A DNA stretch of 24,717 bases, taken from the IMG/VR virus record IMGVR_UViG_3300044811_000008, positions 1 to 24,717 of that record; one strand, 5' to 3'. Every line of letters begins with the position of its first letter. Position 1 is the stretch's first letter. Below, piece by piece: positions 1-5,666 of this stretch. Under the pieces are notes generated by a model. That model searched no databases. It saw only the letters and a list, made by a program, of their open reading frames with translations, and was not told where the DNA came from. This DNA is from a virus. A program made the translations under genes and the position numbers.

Positions 1-44
1 GTGAGGAGCGCGGCCTGGTGGAAGTTGGTGGACTGCTCGTCCAT
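1..44 (-). CDS. Partial early gene, 5' end only (product unknown)
   Basis: An ATG at 44-42 overlaps the TGA stop of the upstream XRE regulator (TGATG), and the frame stays open to the left edge. Only about 14 residues are visible, beginning MDEQSTNFHQAALL. The overlap suggests the gene is translationally coupled to the Cro-like regulator and belongs to the leftward early operon. Too little is present to suggest a function. The upstream gene's 3' end supplies a purine-rich AGAGG about 8 bases before the start. Confidence 0.45.
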   Translation of the reverse strand, partial: MDEQSTNFHQAALL

Positions 45-286
45 CACGCAGCCTCTTCCACGAGTAAGGCGGTGATATCGCCGCCCGCGAGAACGGTCGC
101 GAGCGCGGCAAGGTTGTCGTCGTTAGGCCGGACCCGGCCCTTGCGCCAGCGCCAGACCTGATGCTCAGTGGTGCCAATGGCGTCACCGACCTGGCGGTTC
201 GTCATGTCCCTGGCGCGAATCAGAGCGTCGATGTTGCCCGCGATGATGCCGGAAAGACCAGTGGCTTGACTAGGCACAATAAGCAT
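44..286 (-). CDS. Small XRE-family HTH regulator, Cro-like
   Basis: Short protein (77-80 residues) that is almost entirely one helix-turn-helix domain. Residues about 17-70 fit the XRE fold: an N-terminal helix (GNIDALIRARD), the TNRQVGDAIGTTEHQVWRWR helix-turn-helix, then a final helix ending before EEAA. Such one-domain proteins act as Cro-like or excisionase-type regulators in temperate phages. It diverges from the larger XRE protein at 324 and heads the leftward operon, so a lytic-direction regulator is likely. The frame can start at ATG 286, but that ATG overlaps a likely -10 box (TAGGAT, 290-285). If that promoter is right, the real start is the GTG at 277, read from a leaderless transcript, giving 77 residues. 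Confidence 0.8.
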   Translation of the reverse strand: MLIVPSQATGLSGIIAGNIDALIRARDMTNRQVGDAIGTTEHQVWRWRKGRVRPNDDNLAALATVLAGGDITALLVEEAA

Positions 287-315
287 CCTAACATCGCATC
301 GGACGACTAGTCAAG
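265..315. promoter_or_regulatory. Divergent promoters with a 9-bp inverted-repeat operator
   Basis: CTTGACTAG at 265-273 and CTAGTCAAG at 307-315 form a perfect 9-bp inverted repeat with a 33-bp gap between the two divergent regulators. Each arm holds a -35 box. Rightward: TTGACT 266-271, 17-bp spacer, TAACAT 289-294. Leftward: TTGACT 314-309, 18-bp spacer, TAGGAT 290-285. The right arm also contains the 8-bp palindrome GACTAGTC (305-312), and the left arm has the imperfect copy GACTAGGC (268-275). The layout is what an operator pair controlling a lysis-lysogeny switch would look like. Binding is inferred, not shown. Confidence 0.65.
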
Positions 316-323
316 TCCAACCT

Positions 324-794
324 ATGTTCAAGCCCACGACAAACGCTGCGGGGCATGCGAGATTCGCTCTCGTGGCCGCGCTCTACAAGCAGCAACTCGG
401 CGAGGTCATCAAAGCTCGCCGGAAAGAGCTCGGGCTGACGCAGAAGAACGTCGCCGACCGGGCGAACATCGAAGAGCCCCAGACAGTGTCCCGCTGGGAG
501 CGCGGACTGAACAGCCCGACCGACCTCGATGCTGTCGCGCGAGCGCTTGAGTGGACAGTTGACGAGATGCTTCGCCAACTGACCCCGCTCGGCCAGAAAG
601 CGCGACGGGGGCTAGACCCGCACGGGCCGACTCAGCTAGATCGCATAGAGGAGAGGCTTGCGGAGATTTTGCTCGTGCTTAGGCCGCAGTCACCTGGCGA
701 AGTTGCCGAGGAGGCAGCCCGGCACAGAGCAGAGAGGCGGCGCGCAGCCGCAACAGCTCGTGGCGGCAAGAAGGGCTCAGATCGTGCCGCGTGA
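324..794 (+). CDS. XRE-family HTH protein, putative immunity repressor
   Basis: The protein has 156 residues. An XRE HTH spans about residues 22-85: LGEVIKARRKELGLTQKNVA, then EPQTVSRWERGLNSPT, then a closing helix DLDAVARALEWTVDEML. A predicted amphipathic helix (about 105-120, LDRIEERLAEILLVLR) may dimerise, and the tail is strongly basic (Arg/Lys, ending KKGSDRAA). No LexA/CI-type peptidase domain is visible, so SOS self-cleavage is not expected. It is the only regulator pointing right, opposite the early and late genes, which suits a lysogeny repressor. The start is ATG 324; there is no clear ribosome-binding site, only about 22 bases from the predicted transcription start. A general phage regulator remains possible. 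Confidence 0.8.
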   Translation: MFKPTTNAAGHARFALVAALYKQQLGEVIKARRKELGLTQKNVADRANIEEPQTVSRWERGLNSPTDLDAVARALEWTVDEMLRQLTPLGQKARRGLDPHGPTQLDRIEERLAEILLVLRPQSPGEVAEEAARHRAERRRAAATARGGKKGSDRAA

Positions 795-876
795 GCGCGA
801 GGCTTGCAGCATCGGCGATGGTCCCCCAGACCACATCGTCGCCCGACGCCTCTACCGGGATCTTGTGCTTGACCAT
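679..876 (-). CDS. Possible small protein antisense to the repressor 3' end
   Basis: This 65-residue frame begins MVKHKIPVEASGDDVVWGTI. Its ATG (876-874) is preceded by GGAGAGG (890-884) with 7-base spacing, and a consensus-like leftward promoter lies just upstream (948-919). The first 35 codons mostly end in G or C, as in real genes here. The 3' 116 bases are antisense to the repressor's basic tail, so part of the frame could be a shadow. No known family is recognised. If expressed, it would come from a lytic-direction transcript that collides with repressor transcription. Confidence 0.4.
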   Translation of the reverse strand: MVKHKIPVEASGDDVVWGTIADAASLALTRHDLSPSCRHELLRLRAASLLCAGLPPRQLRQVTAA

Positions 877-918
877 CGTCTCGCCTCTCCATGTCTCCAA
901 CCTGACCAAAGCTCACCG

Positions 919-948
919 AACCTATGCACTACCTGAACGCTCTGTCAA
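919..948 (-). promoter_or_regulatory. Leftward promoter inside the repressor unit
   Basis: On the minus strand TTGACA (948-943) is a perfect -35 box, followed by an 18-bp spacer and TAGGTT (924-919), which fits the relaxed actinobacterial -10 pattern TANNNT. The predicted transcript starts near 912, carries a ribosome-binding site at 890-884, and reads antisense through the repressor gene towards the Cro-like gene. The surrounding GCTTGAC resembles the operator arm GCTTGACTAG upstream of the repressor, so the same regulator might touch it. Confidence 0.5.
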
Positions 949-961
949 GCAGGCCTAGAAC

Positions 962-966
962 GGAGG
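962..966 (+). promoter_or_regulatory. Strong ribosome-binding site
   Basis: GGAGG lies 7 bases before the ATG at 974. It fixes the start of the exported protein and is stronger than the site in front of the repressor. Confidence 0.75.
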
Positions 967-973
967 TCCAGCC

Positions 974-1336
974 ATGAAGTTCCGCACCTGCACCCTCGCG
1001 ATCTGTCTCACGCTCGCAGCAGTCGCGCCGGCCTCCGCGGCCAGCAGCGCGATCGGCGACCTCAAGGTCCGCGACATCGGGCAGCACATCCTCTACAAGT
1101 TCACGTTCTGCACTCAACACGCCGGGCACGCAACCTTCGAGGCCGAGACTCACACCAACCGAGGATTCGCCCCGACGTTTACCGCCACCGGGGGCGGATA
1201 CCAACCACGCGGATGCAGAGGCTGGATGATGCGAGTCGATGACACCTTCGCGTCTGGCGTCTGGCAGGGCTGGGTCAACGCCTACATCCATGGCCAGAAG
1301 ATCAGGAGCCGGTCCTACTACTTCAACGTCCACTGA
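974..1336 (+). CDS. Small exported protein, possible lysogenic-conversion factor
   Basis: The protein has 120 residues. A clear signal peptide (MKFRTCTLAICLTLAAVAPASA, cleavage near residue 22-23) leaves a mature chain of about 97 residues with two cysteines (C46, C81) that could form one disulfide. Many alternating polar and aromatic residues suggest a small beta fold (YKFTF, HATFEAETH, WVNAYIHG, RSYYFNVH). No family is recognised. It follows the putative repressor on the same strand, 179 bp downstream, and is closed by a hairpin, so it may be expressed in the lysogen. Phage genes in this position often alter the host surface or block superinfection; that role is inference. Other possibilities are a secreted inhibitor or an envelope-binding protein. 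Confidence 0.75.
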   Translation: MKFRTCTLAICLTLAAVAPASAASSAIGDLKVRDIGQHILYKFTFCTQHAGHATFEAETHTNRGFAPTFTATGGGYQPRGCRGWMMRVDDTFASGVWQGWVNAYIHGQKIRSRSYYFNVH

Positions 1337-1339
1337 GCG

Positions 1340-1365
1340 TGGCGGTCCCGCTGGCCGGACCGCCA
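1340..1365 (+). terminator. Hairpin terminator between convergent genes
   Basis: TGGCGGTCC (1340-1348) and GGACCGCCA (1357-1365) make a perfect 9-bp stem with an 8-base loop, beginning 4 bases after the stop of the exported protein. There is no T-tract, as is common for high-GC actinobacterial terminators. It lies between convergent transcription units and could stop both. Confidence 0.65.
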
Positions 1366-1437
1366 CAAGGACGGCCCGGCCATTGGGTGTGACCGTCAGA
1401 TGTGAGGTCCAGCGGCCACCGGAGCACGCTAACACGA

Positions 1438-1851
1438 TCAGACACCGGCTGAGCGACGGCACACAGGCCACGCACCGAACCCTTGCACGCGCATCAACAG
1501 CACCGCCCGAAAGATCTGCTCGAGCTTCGATGCCACCGCAGGCGAACCACGCCCACCAACCGCGCGCCAAGAGCTCAGCGTGAATTGGACCCCGCCATAG
1601 AAGCTATTGCCGGTCGCGATGTGCCAGCGGCTCGTGGACTCGCACCGAGCGATGGCCTCGAAGGTGCGCCAGTACGGCATGGCGGTGCGGCGCCACCGCT
1701 TGTGCTCGACGCGCACCACGCACGCCGGGTTATGGGCGCACGCCCGGCGTGCTGCACGATCGCAGCGGTGGGAGTGGCAGCCAGGGACGTGCGCCGAAGC
1801 GATGGCCCCAGAAAACAAAAACGCCACCGCAAGGGTGGCGCAAAGGAACAT
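1438..1851 (-). CDS. Secreted Rpf-like transglycosylase, peptidoglycan lysin
   Basis: The protein has 137 residues. An N-terminal signal peptide (about residues 1-20, hydrophobic ATLAVAFLFSGAIASA) is followed by a Cys/His/Arg-rich linker and an Rpf-type transglycosylase-like domain at about 60-131. Family hallmarks are visible: FEAIARCES with the likely catalytic Glu71, WHIATGNSFYGGVQF, SSWRAVGG, EQIFRA, and the closing GFGAWPVC. Cys70 and Cys131 are placed for the conserved disulfide. This family cuts the glycan strands of actinobacterial cell walls. As the last late gene, after the amidase, it probably helps lysis. An upstream GGAGG lies 17 bases from the ATG, too far to be ideal. The signal peptide would send it out by the Sec route without a holin. 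Confidence 0.85.
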   Translation of the reverse strand: MFLCATLAVAFLFSGAIASAHVPGCHSHRCDRAARRACAHNPACVVRVEHKRWRRTAMPYWRTFEAIARCESTSRWHIATGNSFYGGVQFTLSSWRAVGGRGSPAVASKLEQIFRAVLLMRVQGFGAWPVCRRSAGV

Positions 1852-1961
1852 GAAACGGATCGGGACAACCTCCCCCGTAGGATCGCCCGCCGACTACGCG
1901 ACGGGCCTATTCAGCCGCCCAGAAACGCGCCCAAATGGGCAGGCTTCTGGGCACGCCGCAT

Positions 1962-1977
1962 CCGCCCCGAAGGGCAG
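1962..1977 (-). other. UUCG-tetraloop hairpin after the HNH gene
   Basis: On the minus strand CTGCCC, TTCG, GGGCGG form a 6-bp stem (one U-G pair) capped by a cUUCGg tetraloop, 11 bases past the HNH stop. No T-run follows. It may stabilise or partly end the transcript before the Rpf-like lysin. The 136-bp gap 1852-1987 shows nothing else clear. Confidence 0.35.
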
Positions 1978-1987
1978 GCAAGAACGA

Positions 1988-2338
1988 CTACAACTCGCCC
2001 CACAAGTGAGCGGCCCTGAGCGCATCCAGGCTGCCGCCACGCGCAACCCACAGATCGAGGCCCTGTTGCGCGACCGCGACCTCCGCCCTATTCCCGGTCG
2101 GCTTGCTGGCGCGCATCAACGGCACGATCCCGCCGGTATGGACGTTGCCGTGACAGTTGCGACACAGCCACACGCCATCAGTGATCCACACCGGTCCGTA
2201 GACCGGGTCGACAACCGGCGTCACATCCGCCGGATGCCAAAACCGTCCCCACGCACGGGGCACAAGATGGTGCCATTCGATCATCAGCGGCCGAGGCGAG
2301 TGGCGGCGATGCAGCGAGCAGTCCGGCTGCGCGGCCAC
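1988..2338 (-). CDS. HNH endonuclease
   Basis: The protein has 116 residues. The HNH core is clear: EWHHLVPRAWG (His23-His24), then WLCRNCHGNVH with the zinc pair Cys59/Cys62, Asn61 and the metal ligands His63/His67. An upstream CSLH segment may add ligands. The nuclease would cut DNA with a single metal ion; whether it is a homing enzyme or serves the phage is not visible. The start is GTG 2338, overlapping the TAG of the upstream membrane peptide by one base (TAGTG). It is unrelated in layout to the HNH proteins at 13605 and 23685. It sits between two lysis genes, a common place for selfish HNH genes. Confidence 0.85.
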   Translation of the reverse strand: MAAQPDCSLHRRHSPRPLMIEWHHLVPRAWGRFWHPADVTPVVDPVYGPVWITDGVWLCRNCHGNVHTGGIVPLMRASKPTGNRAEVAVAQQGLDLWVARGGSLDALRAAHLWGEL

Positions 2339-2409
2339 TACAGGCGCCGCGCGAGGAACAGCACGAGCAGCACGAGGATCACGATGATCAGGACGGTCTC
2401 GATAGACAC
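2338..2409 (-). CDS. 23-residue single-pass membrane peptide, possible holin-like
   Basis: The peptide begins MSIETVLIIVILVLLVLFL and ends ARRL: one hydrophobic helix with a basic C-terminus. The start is GTG 2409 with AAGAAGG about 4 bases upstream. The stop overlaps the GTG of the HNH gene (TAGTG), and the amidase ends only 11 bases before it. Very small membrane proteins of this kind occur in phage lysis cassettes as holins, antiholins or modulators; this one is shorter than usual holins. The longer reading in the same frame (to 2613) lies inside the amidase gene and looks like a shadow. Confidence 0.6.
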   Translation of the reverse strand: MSIETVLIIVILVLLVLFLARRL

Positions 2410-2420
2410 GGGCCCTTCTT

Positions 2421-3590
2421 TCAGTAGGTGCCGGCCAGGCTGATGCGCTGCGCCCTGGCCGCCTTGTGGATCACGGCGTTGCGGGCGCGCAGGATCTGGC
2501 AGTAGCCGCCCAACCGGGGCTTGCCACCCGCGCCACCCGTCGCGCACAGGTTCTTCGCGAGACGCTTGTGCGTCACGAGATGCCGGGCGCGTAGCCGGCA
2601 CGTGGCGTTGCATGACGCCAGCGCGACGTAGTGCTTCAGCGTCCCGATGACCGCATTGAGGTCAAGGGGCTTGATGTCGACGTGGCCGCCCGAGCACGGG
2701 CCGCCCATCCAATGCGTCACGATCCCCGACCGTGTCGGCGAGCAGTCCGACACGCCACCAAGCCGCAACGGAATGCCATAGCGGCGGTGGATCTCGAGGT
2801 ATATGCGTGCGAGCTCGCGGTACCCTCCAGCGCGGAGGTAGGGCGGGTTGCCCTTCCCCGCAACCTCAATCGAGATGCCTGTGCTGTTGGCGCCTGCTTC
2901 GGTCCACGCCTTGTAGCGCAGCGGCACGTTGTAGTCGCAGTTGCCGTCCTTGTCCATGTTCAGATGCCACGACACCGCGGCACTCGGCTGGTTGCCGAAC
3001 GCGGTCAGGCCGTCTACGTCCGCACGACCGCCGGGAAGGTCGGGTCCGGCTGTGTAGTGCAGCCAGAACAGCGACGGCTTGGCGTTCCCGCTGCGGGCGG
3101 ACCAGTTGGTCGTGAAGAACCGTGTCCGGCAGCCTGGCATCGAGTCCGCGGCGAACGGCGCTTGGAGTTGCGCCACGGGCCCGACAATGGGGCCGCTGAG
3201 CTTGGGGAGGTTTGGCTTCTCGCGGGGCTTGAGATCATTCGTGCCACGCGCCGCGCCTACAGCAAGCGTCGACGCCACGCTCCGGGCTGACTGCGTGACC
3301 TGAACCACCTTCGTCGCGGTCGGTGTCGTCGCTGTGCCATGCACAACGATCGCCGCGGGCGGCGTAGGAACCGTGGCCTGCGCACCCACCCGGACCGTGA
3401 CGTGGTGGTCGGGCGTGACGGCGATCGTCACACCAGCCGCAAGCACCGCCGCCAGGAGGGCGGCGAGGACGTGCGACAGCTTCGACATCCCGAGCGCGGC
3501 CTTGACGCGGTCGACGCGACTCAGCGGCGCGGGCGTCTTTGCCGGGGCAGGCTTCTTCGGGCCACTAGGTGGCTTCGGTGCAGCAGGCAT
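2421..3590 (-). CDS. Membrane-anchored N-acetylmuramoyl-L-alanine amidase (endolysin)
   Basis: The protein has 389 residues: a cytoplasmic Pro/Ala/Lys-rich segment (1-35), a membrane helix (about 38-59, HVLAALLAAVLAAGVTIAV), a Thr/Val/Pro-rich linker (60-150), then an amidase_2/PGRP-like domain (about 155-320). Likely zinc ligands are His178 (LHYTAG), His293 (VTHWMGG) and His303 (GGHVDI); SWHLNMDKDG and ISIEVAG fit the family core. A Cys-rich basic tail (about 325-389) may bind the wall. The amidase would cut the bond between muramic acid and the stem peptide. The anchor suggests export as a membrane-held lysin, perhaps SAR-like, rather than a soluble holin-dependent one. AAAGGAGG lies 4 bases before the ATG. 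Confidence 0.88.
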   Translation of the reverse strand: MPAAPKPPSGPKKPAPAKTPAPLSRVDRVKAALGMSKLSHVLAALLAAVLAAGVTIAVTPDHHVTVRVGAQATVPTPPAAIVVHGTATTPTATKVVQVTQSARSVASTLAVGAARGTNDLKPREKPNLPKLSGPIVGPVAQLQAPFAADSMPGCRTRFFTTNWSARSGNAKPSLFWLHYTAGPDLPGGRADVDGLTAFGNQPSAAVSWHLNMDKDGNCDYNVPLRYKAWTEAGANSTGISIEVAGKGNPPYLRAGGYRELARIYLEIHRRYGIPLRLGGVSDCSPTRSGIVTHWMGGPCSGGHVDIKPLDLNAVIGTLKHYVALASCNATCRLRARHLVTHKRLAKNLCATGGAGGKPRLGGYCQILRARNAVIHKAARAQRISLAGTY

Positions 3591-3617
3591 GCGGCCTCCT
3601 TTAGAGGCGTAGAAGTG

Positions 3618-4268
3618 CTACGAGGTCGGGACGCAGGTAAAGCTGCCCGGCACGTTCGGGTCGGGCGTGCATTCCAGGGTGCTCGGCGAACTCCCCGCCG
3701 GGCCCTGCGGCCCTGGGGGACCCTGCGCGCCATCGGCACCAGGTGGGCCCGTCGCGCCCGTGCTGCCGGCGCACTGGTTGTGCTGATCGCAATACGCGGC
3801 GACCGCCGCGGCTACCTGGTCATCGGTCGGGCCGAGCCCGGGCGCACCATCGCTGCCGTTCTTGCCGTTGACACCAGGAGTCCCGTCCTGGCCAGCCAGG
3901 CCCATGAAGCCACGCGGACCAATACCACCCGGGGGGCCCGGGGCACCGATCTTGCCATCCACACCGGGCACGCCGGGCAACCCCTGCTTGCCTTGCAAGT
4001 ACCTGACGATGCGGCCCGTGTTGCGCTTCCCGGCAGCGATCTGTGTCGTGTTGCGATTCGCCTGCGCCTGGACGTGAACCGCTTTCTGTTTCGCGATCTG
4101 CGCGATCTTGGCGGCGAGGTCTGCCCGGTCTCGCTGCGCCTGATCGGCGCGCACATACAGCACCACGCTCAACAGCAGACCGACTGCCGCGAGTAGGAGG
4201 GCGGCGGAGATCATGATCCGCCATGGCCTTGCGAACGTCCTGTAGGACACCATCTTGGGCGGCGTCAT
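3618..4268 (-). CDS. Membrane-anchored collagen-like protein
   Basis: The protein has 216 residues. It has a membrane helix at about 17-38 ([22 protein letters not shown]), a predicted coiled coil at about 40-92 rich in Ala, Gln and Lys, a Gly-X-Y block at about 93-147 ([20 protein letters not shown] and onward), a 20-residue break with Cys160 and Cys166, and a second Gly-X-Y block at about 168-193. The tail holds Cys200 and Cys212. Gly-X-Y repeats form collagen-type trimers, and the coiled coil could nucleate them. The start is ATG 4268, overlapping the upstream stop (ATGA); the frame is open further, to 4343, but that part lies inside the upstream gene. Collagen repeats are usual in phage tail fibres; a membrane-anchored form inside a lysis block is unusual. 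Function unknown. Confidence 0.8.
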   Translation of the reverse strand: MTPPKMVSYRTFARPWRIMISAALLLAAVGLLLSVVLYVRADQAQRDRADLAAKIAQIAKQKAVHVQAQANRNTTQIAAGKRNTGRIVRYLQGKQGLPGVPGVDGKIGAPGPPGGIGPRGFMGLAGQDGTPGVNGKNGSDGAPGLGPTDDQVAAAVAAYCDQHNQCAGSTGATGPPGADGAQGPPGPQGPAGSSPSTLECTPDPNVPGSFTCVPTS

Positions 4269-4618
4269 CGGATGTGTCCCGCCAACAGGCCAATGGCAGT
4301 GATGACGAGCGGCGTTGCGGTGAGAGAAATGCCGATGAACCACTTTCGGTCGCGCTTGCGTTCGACAGCTGCCGCACGCTGCTCTTCGGCCTGCGCTCGC
4401 TGCGCGGCGGCCAGGTCGTTGCGCAGCCCGACCGACGTTGCCGCCAGCTCGTTGCGCAGCCTGTGCAGGTTGTTGCGGCTAGCGGTGACATCCTCAGCGA
4501 CGTTGCGCAGATCGACTTCGAGGACCGCGACCTTCTCGACCATCACGAGGATGCGCTGAAACTCGGCGTAGAAGGCGTCGAGGCGAGCATCGGGCCAACG
4601 CTCACCAACGGTCGGCAT
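4265..4618 (-). CDS. Coiled-coil protein with C-terminal membrane anchor, XhlA-like
   Basis: The protein has 117 residues. A long charged predicted coiled coil (about 12-90, including [18 protein letters not shown] and [19 protein letters not shown]) is followed by a hydrophobic helix (about 93-113, [22 protein letters not shown]) and a short HIR end. This matches the layout of XhlA-type haemolysin or holin-associated proteins, though sequence identity to that family cannot be claimed by eye. It overlaps the collagen-like gene by ATGA, so the two are probably made together and may interact through their coiled coils. The ribosome-binding site is weak. Confidence 0.65.
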   Translation of the reverse strand: MPTVGERWPDARLDAFYAEFQRILVMVEKVAVLEVDLRNVAEDVTASRNNLHRLRNELAATSVGLRNDLAAAQRAQAEEQRAAAVERKRDRKWFIGISLTATPLVITAIGLLAGHIR

Positions 4619-4640
4619 CGCGCACGATCACAAGTGCCCG

Positions 4641-5666
4641 CTACCCGCCCGCGTTCGCGCCGAGCTGCTTGAGCAGCCCCGCAAACGACCGGCCCGCACC
4701 CGTAACCTTGCCCTCCGTGTAACTGCCGCCCTGCGCCCGATTCGCGACCGGCAAATACCCGCCCTGCGGGCCGCCAGCCCACCCCGTCTCGATCGCGCCA
4801 TTGCCGGTCGCGATGACATCCCCGGCCCTGACCGTTTGGCCGACCTTGACATGCGGCGTAACGAGCTCGGAGACATACACGTACTTGCCTGCGTGCGGGC
4901 CATTGGCGAGCTGGTAGACGATGTAGGGCTGGCCCTTGTAGAAGTTGTGGCTGATGTTGACGACCTTCGCGTCACCGATCGCGCGGATCGGGCCCTGGAT
5001 GACGGGGTCGACGCCCTCATCGACTCGGCCGGGGCCCTTGAGAGAGGAGCCGAACGGGTTGACATAGCCGCCAGAGCCGCCGCTTGGCGCGCCTGGGGTG
5101 GTTGTCGTGACCTTCCGGGCAGCCGTGTTCTTCAACCCCGGCAACTGCGTCGCAAGATTCAGCAGGGCGTCGGTGTTGTCCGGTCCGCCCTGCCCAAGGA
5201 ACTGGGAGATCAGGGCGGACCGTTGCGCCGACCGATCCACGCCCGGCACCGTCTTGGTCGATGTCGTCGGACCAGAGGCCGGGGCACCCGCAGCACCGCC
5301 GAGCAAGCCCTGGGCCTGCCCACTAACCGCCTGATAGCGACCCCTGTACTGCGCCGCCGGCCGCTGCACAGCCGCCGCCAACGCGCCAGCCGTCCCGTAC
5401 TTCGCGGCCAAAGCGTCAGCCTCGTTGTAGAACCGGCCGATGCTCGCATTGAGATTCGTCGGGTTCGGATACAGCGACGCACGCTCCTGCCGCCACCCGG
5501 CGCTATCGCCAGTCCCGCCCGACGGGTTGCTCAGGTTCGACTCAACGATGCCGGTCTCGACAGCAGCCTTGACCTTCTTCGGCGACTCCCCGCGGCTGTG
5601 ACCAACCGCCAGTATGCGAGCGAGAATCTGGCGTTGCTGCGGAGTCAAAGTGTTGCCTGAAGCCAT
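4641..5666 (-). CDS. Transglycosylase-like/M23-like virion wall enzyme
   Basis: The protein has 341 residues. The N-terminal part (about 5-95) resembles a phage lysozyme-like domain: QRQILARILAVGHSRGESPK, VETGIVESNLSN with a likely catalytic Glu, and DSAGWRQERASLYPNPTN. A linker rich in Gly, Thr and Pro follows. The C-terminal part (about 205-310) has the peptidase M23 beta-barrel pattern (YVYVSELVTPHVKVGQTVRA, GDVIATGNG), but the HxH and other metal-binding histidines are not seen, so it may only bind or shape. It follows the internal virion genes, suggesting a virion enzyme that opens the wall on entry. Start ATG 5666 is chosen because of the TGATG overlap; the frame extends 4 codons further upstream. 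Confidence 0.7.
   Translation of the reverse strand: MASGNTLTPQQRQILARILAVGHSRGESPKKVKAAVETGIVESNLSNPSGGTGDSAGWRQERASLYPNPTNLNASIGRFYNEADALAAKYGTAGALAAAVQRPAAQYRGRYQAVSGQAQGLLGGAAGAPASGPTTSTKTVPGVDRSAQRSALISQFLGQGGPDNTDALLNLATQLPGLKNTAARKVTTTTPGAPSGGSGGYVNPFGSSLKGPGRVDEGVDPVIQGPIRAIGDAKVVNISHNFYKGQPYIVYQLANGPHAGKYVYVSELVTPHVKVGQTVRAGDVIATGNGAIETGWAGGPQGGYLPVANRAQGGSYTEGKVTGAGRSFAGLLKQLGANAGG

Noticed and set aside
1607-2443. Plus-strand frame of 278 codons
   Set aside because: It lies opposite the Rpf-like lysin, the HNH gene and the membrane peptide, whose motifs are clear; its composition (Arg/His/Pro) is typical of a reverse-strand shadow.
3339-4196. Long plus-strand open frame of 285 codons opposite the collagen-like gene
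   Set aside because: It is the shadow of strongly biased Gly-X-Y and Ala/Pro codons; it is Arg-rich, crosses two real genes and has no ribosome-binding site.
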